This document shows positions 6,952 to 7,081 of a DNA stretch of 7,081 nucleotides, piece by piece. This stretch comes from an uncultured Synergistales bacterium (lineage in GTDB: Bacteria; Synergistota; Synergistia; Synergistales; Aminobacteriaceae), in assembly GCA_905233335.1 (NCBI GenBank), contig CAJOED010000083.1, positions 1 through 7,081 of the forward strand. The letters run 5' to 3'. The notes under the pieces are model-generated. The model saw only the letters and a list, made by a program, of their open reading frames with translations, was not told where the DNA came from and ran no database searches. Within the stretch, counting starts at the first letter, position 1. Every line of letters begins with the position of its first letter. The position numbers and the translations under genes are program-made.

Positions 6952-7081
6952 TGTGCACCGTCCTTCAAGGGAAGCCAGGAAAGGTCGCTGCTGCTGTCTA
7001 TTTTTTCGTAAAGTTCGCTGATATGTTCGGCTATTAGTGAGTCGTCAAGTTTCGAGAAATCTATAGCAAGAAGTTTACGGC
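6948..7081 (-). CDS. Unidentified protein, C-terminal 43 residues only
   Basis: The 3' end of a gene that enters from the right edge. The only minus-strand frame without an early stop reads RKLLAIDFSKLDDSLIAEHI and on to SWLPLKDGAQ, ending in TGA at 6948-6950. The stop shares two bases with the start of the glycosyltransferase gene (ATGA), and that gene's ribosome site lies inside this frame. Such overlap strongly implies one operon and translational coupling, so this is probably another glycan-synthesis or glycosyltransferase gene, but the fragment is too short to assign. Its composition (acidic helix, then a short Trp/Pro-containing end) fits a protein C-terminus. Confidence 0.6.
   Translation of the reverse strand, partial: RKLLAIDFSKLDDSLIAEHISELYEKIDSSSDLSWLPLKDGAQ

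Overview
The window reads as a stretch of a diderm (Gram-negative type) bacterial chromosome of moderate GC. Every gene I can support lies on the minus strand, so transcription runs from high to low coordinates. The tripartite-type efflux pump genes point to a diderm. The phylum cannot be fixed from the sequence; an anaerobe such as a gut or rumen Synergistota is only a guess. I see no tRNA, rRNA, CRISPR array, insertion sequence or phage gene. There is no gene-free stretch longer than about 120 bases.

Right part (about 5479-7081): the last 43 codons of an unidentified gene run in from the right edge. Its stop codon overlaps the start of a 490-residue GT-B-like glycosyltransferase as ATGA, so the two are probably translationally coupled parts of a surface-polysaccharide or glycan locus. 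A short GC-rich inverted repeat straddles the glycosyltransferase stop codon and may be a weak terminator.

Middle and left (about 1-5430): a gap of about 118 bp carries an extended -10 promoter (TGCTATAAT) for the next operon. Its order is a periplasmic adaptor (membrane fusion protein), an RND inner-membrane transporter, a CitG-type triphosphoribosyl-dephospho-CoA synthase, and a partial membrane protein with a degenerate J-domain-like N-terminus that leaves the window at the left edge. The genes are 6 bp apart or overlap. Adaptor and RND protein would form the inner part of an efflux pump; no outer-membrane channel gene is present.

No wholly new system is evident. Three things deserve attention. 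The RND transporter has Met-Asn in place of the Asp-Asp proton-relay pair in TM4. The citG reading frame is broken about 40 codons in, next to a 5-bp tandem repeat and a CTT-TGA sequence like the prfB +1 frameshift site. And citG sits behind an efflux pump rather than with citrate lyase or malonate decarboxylase genes.
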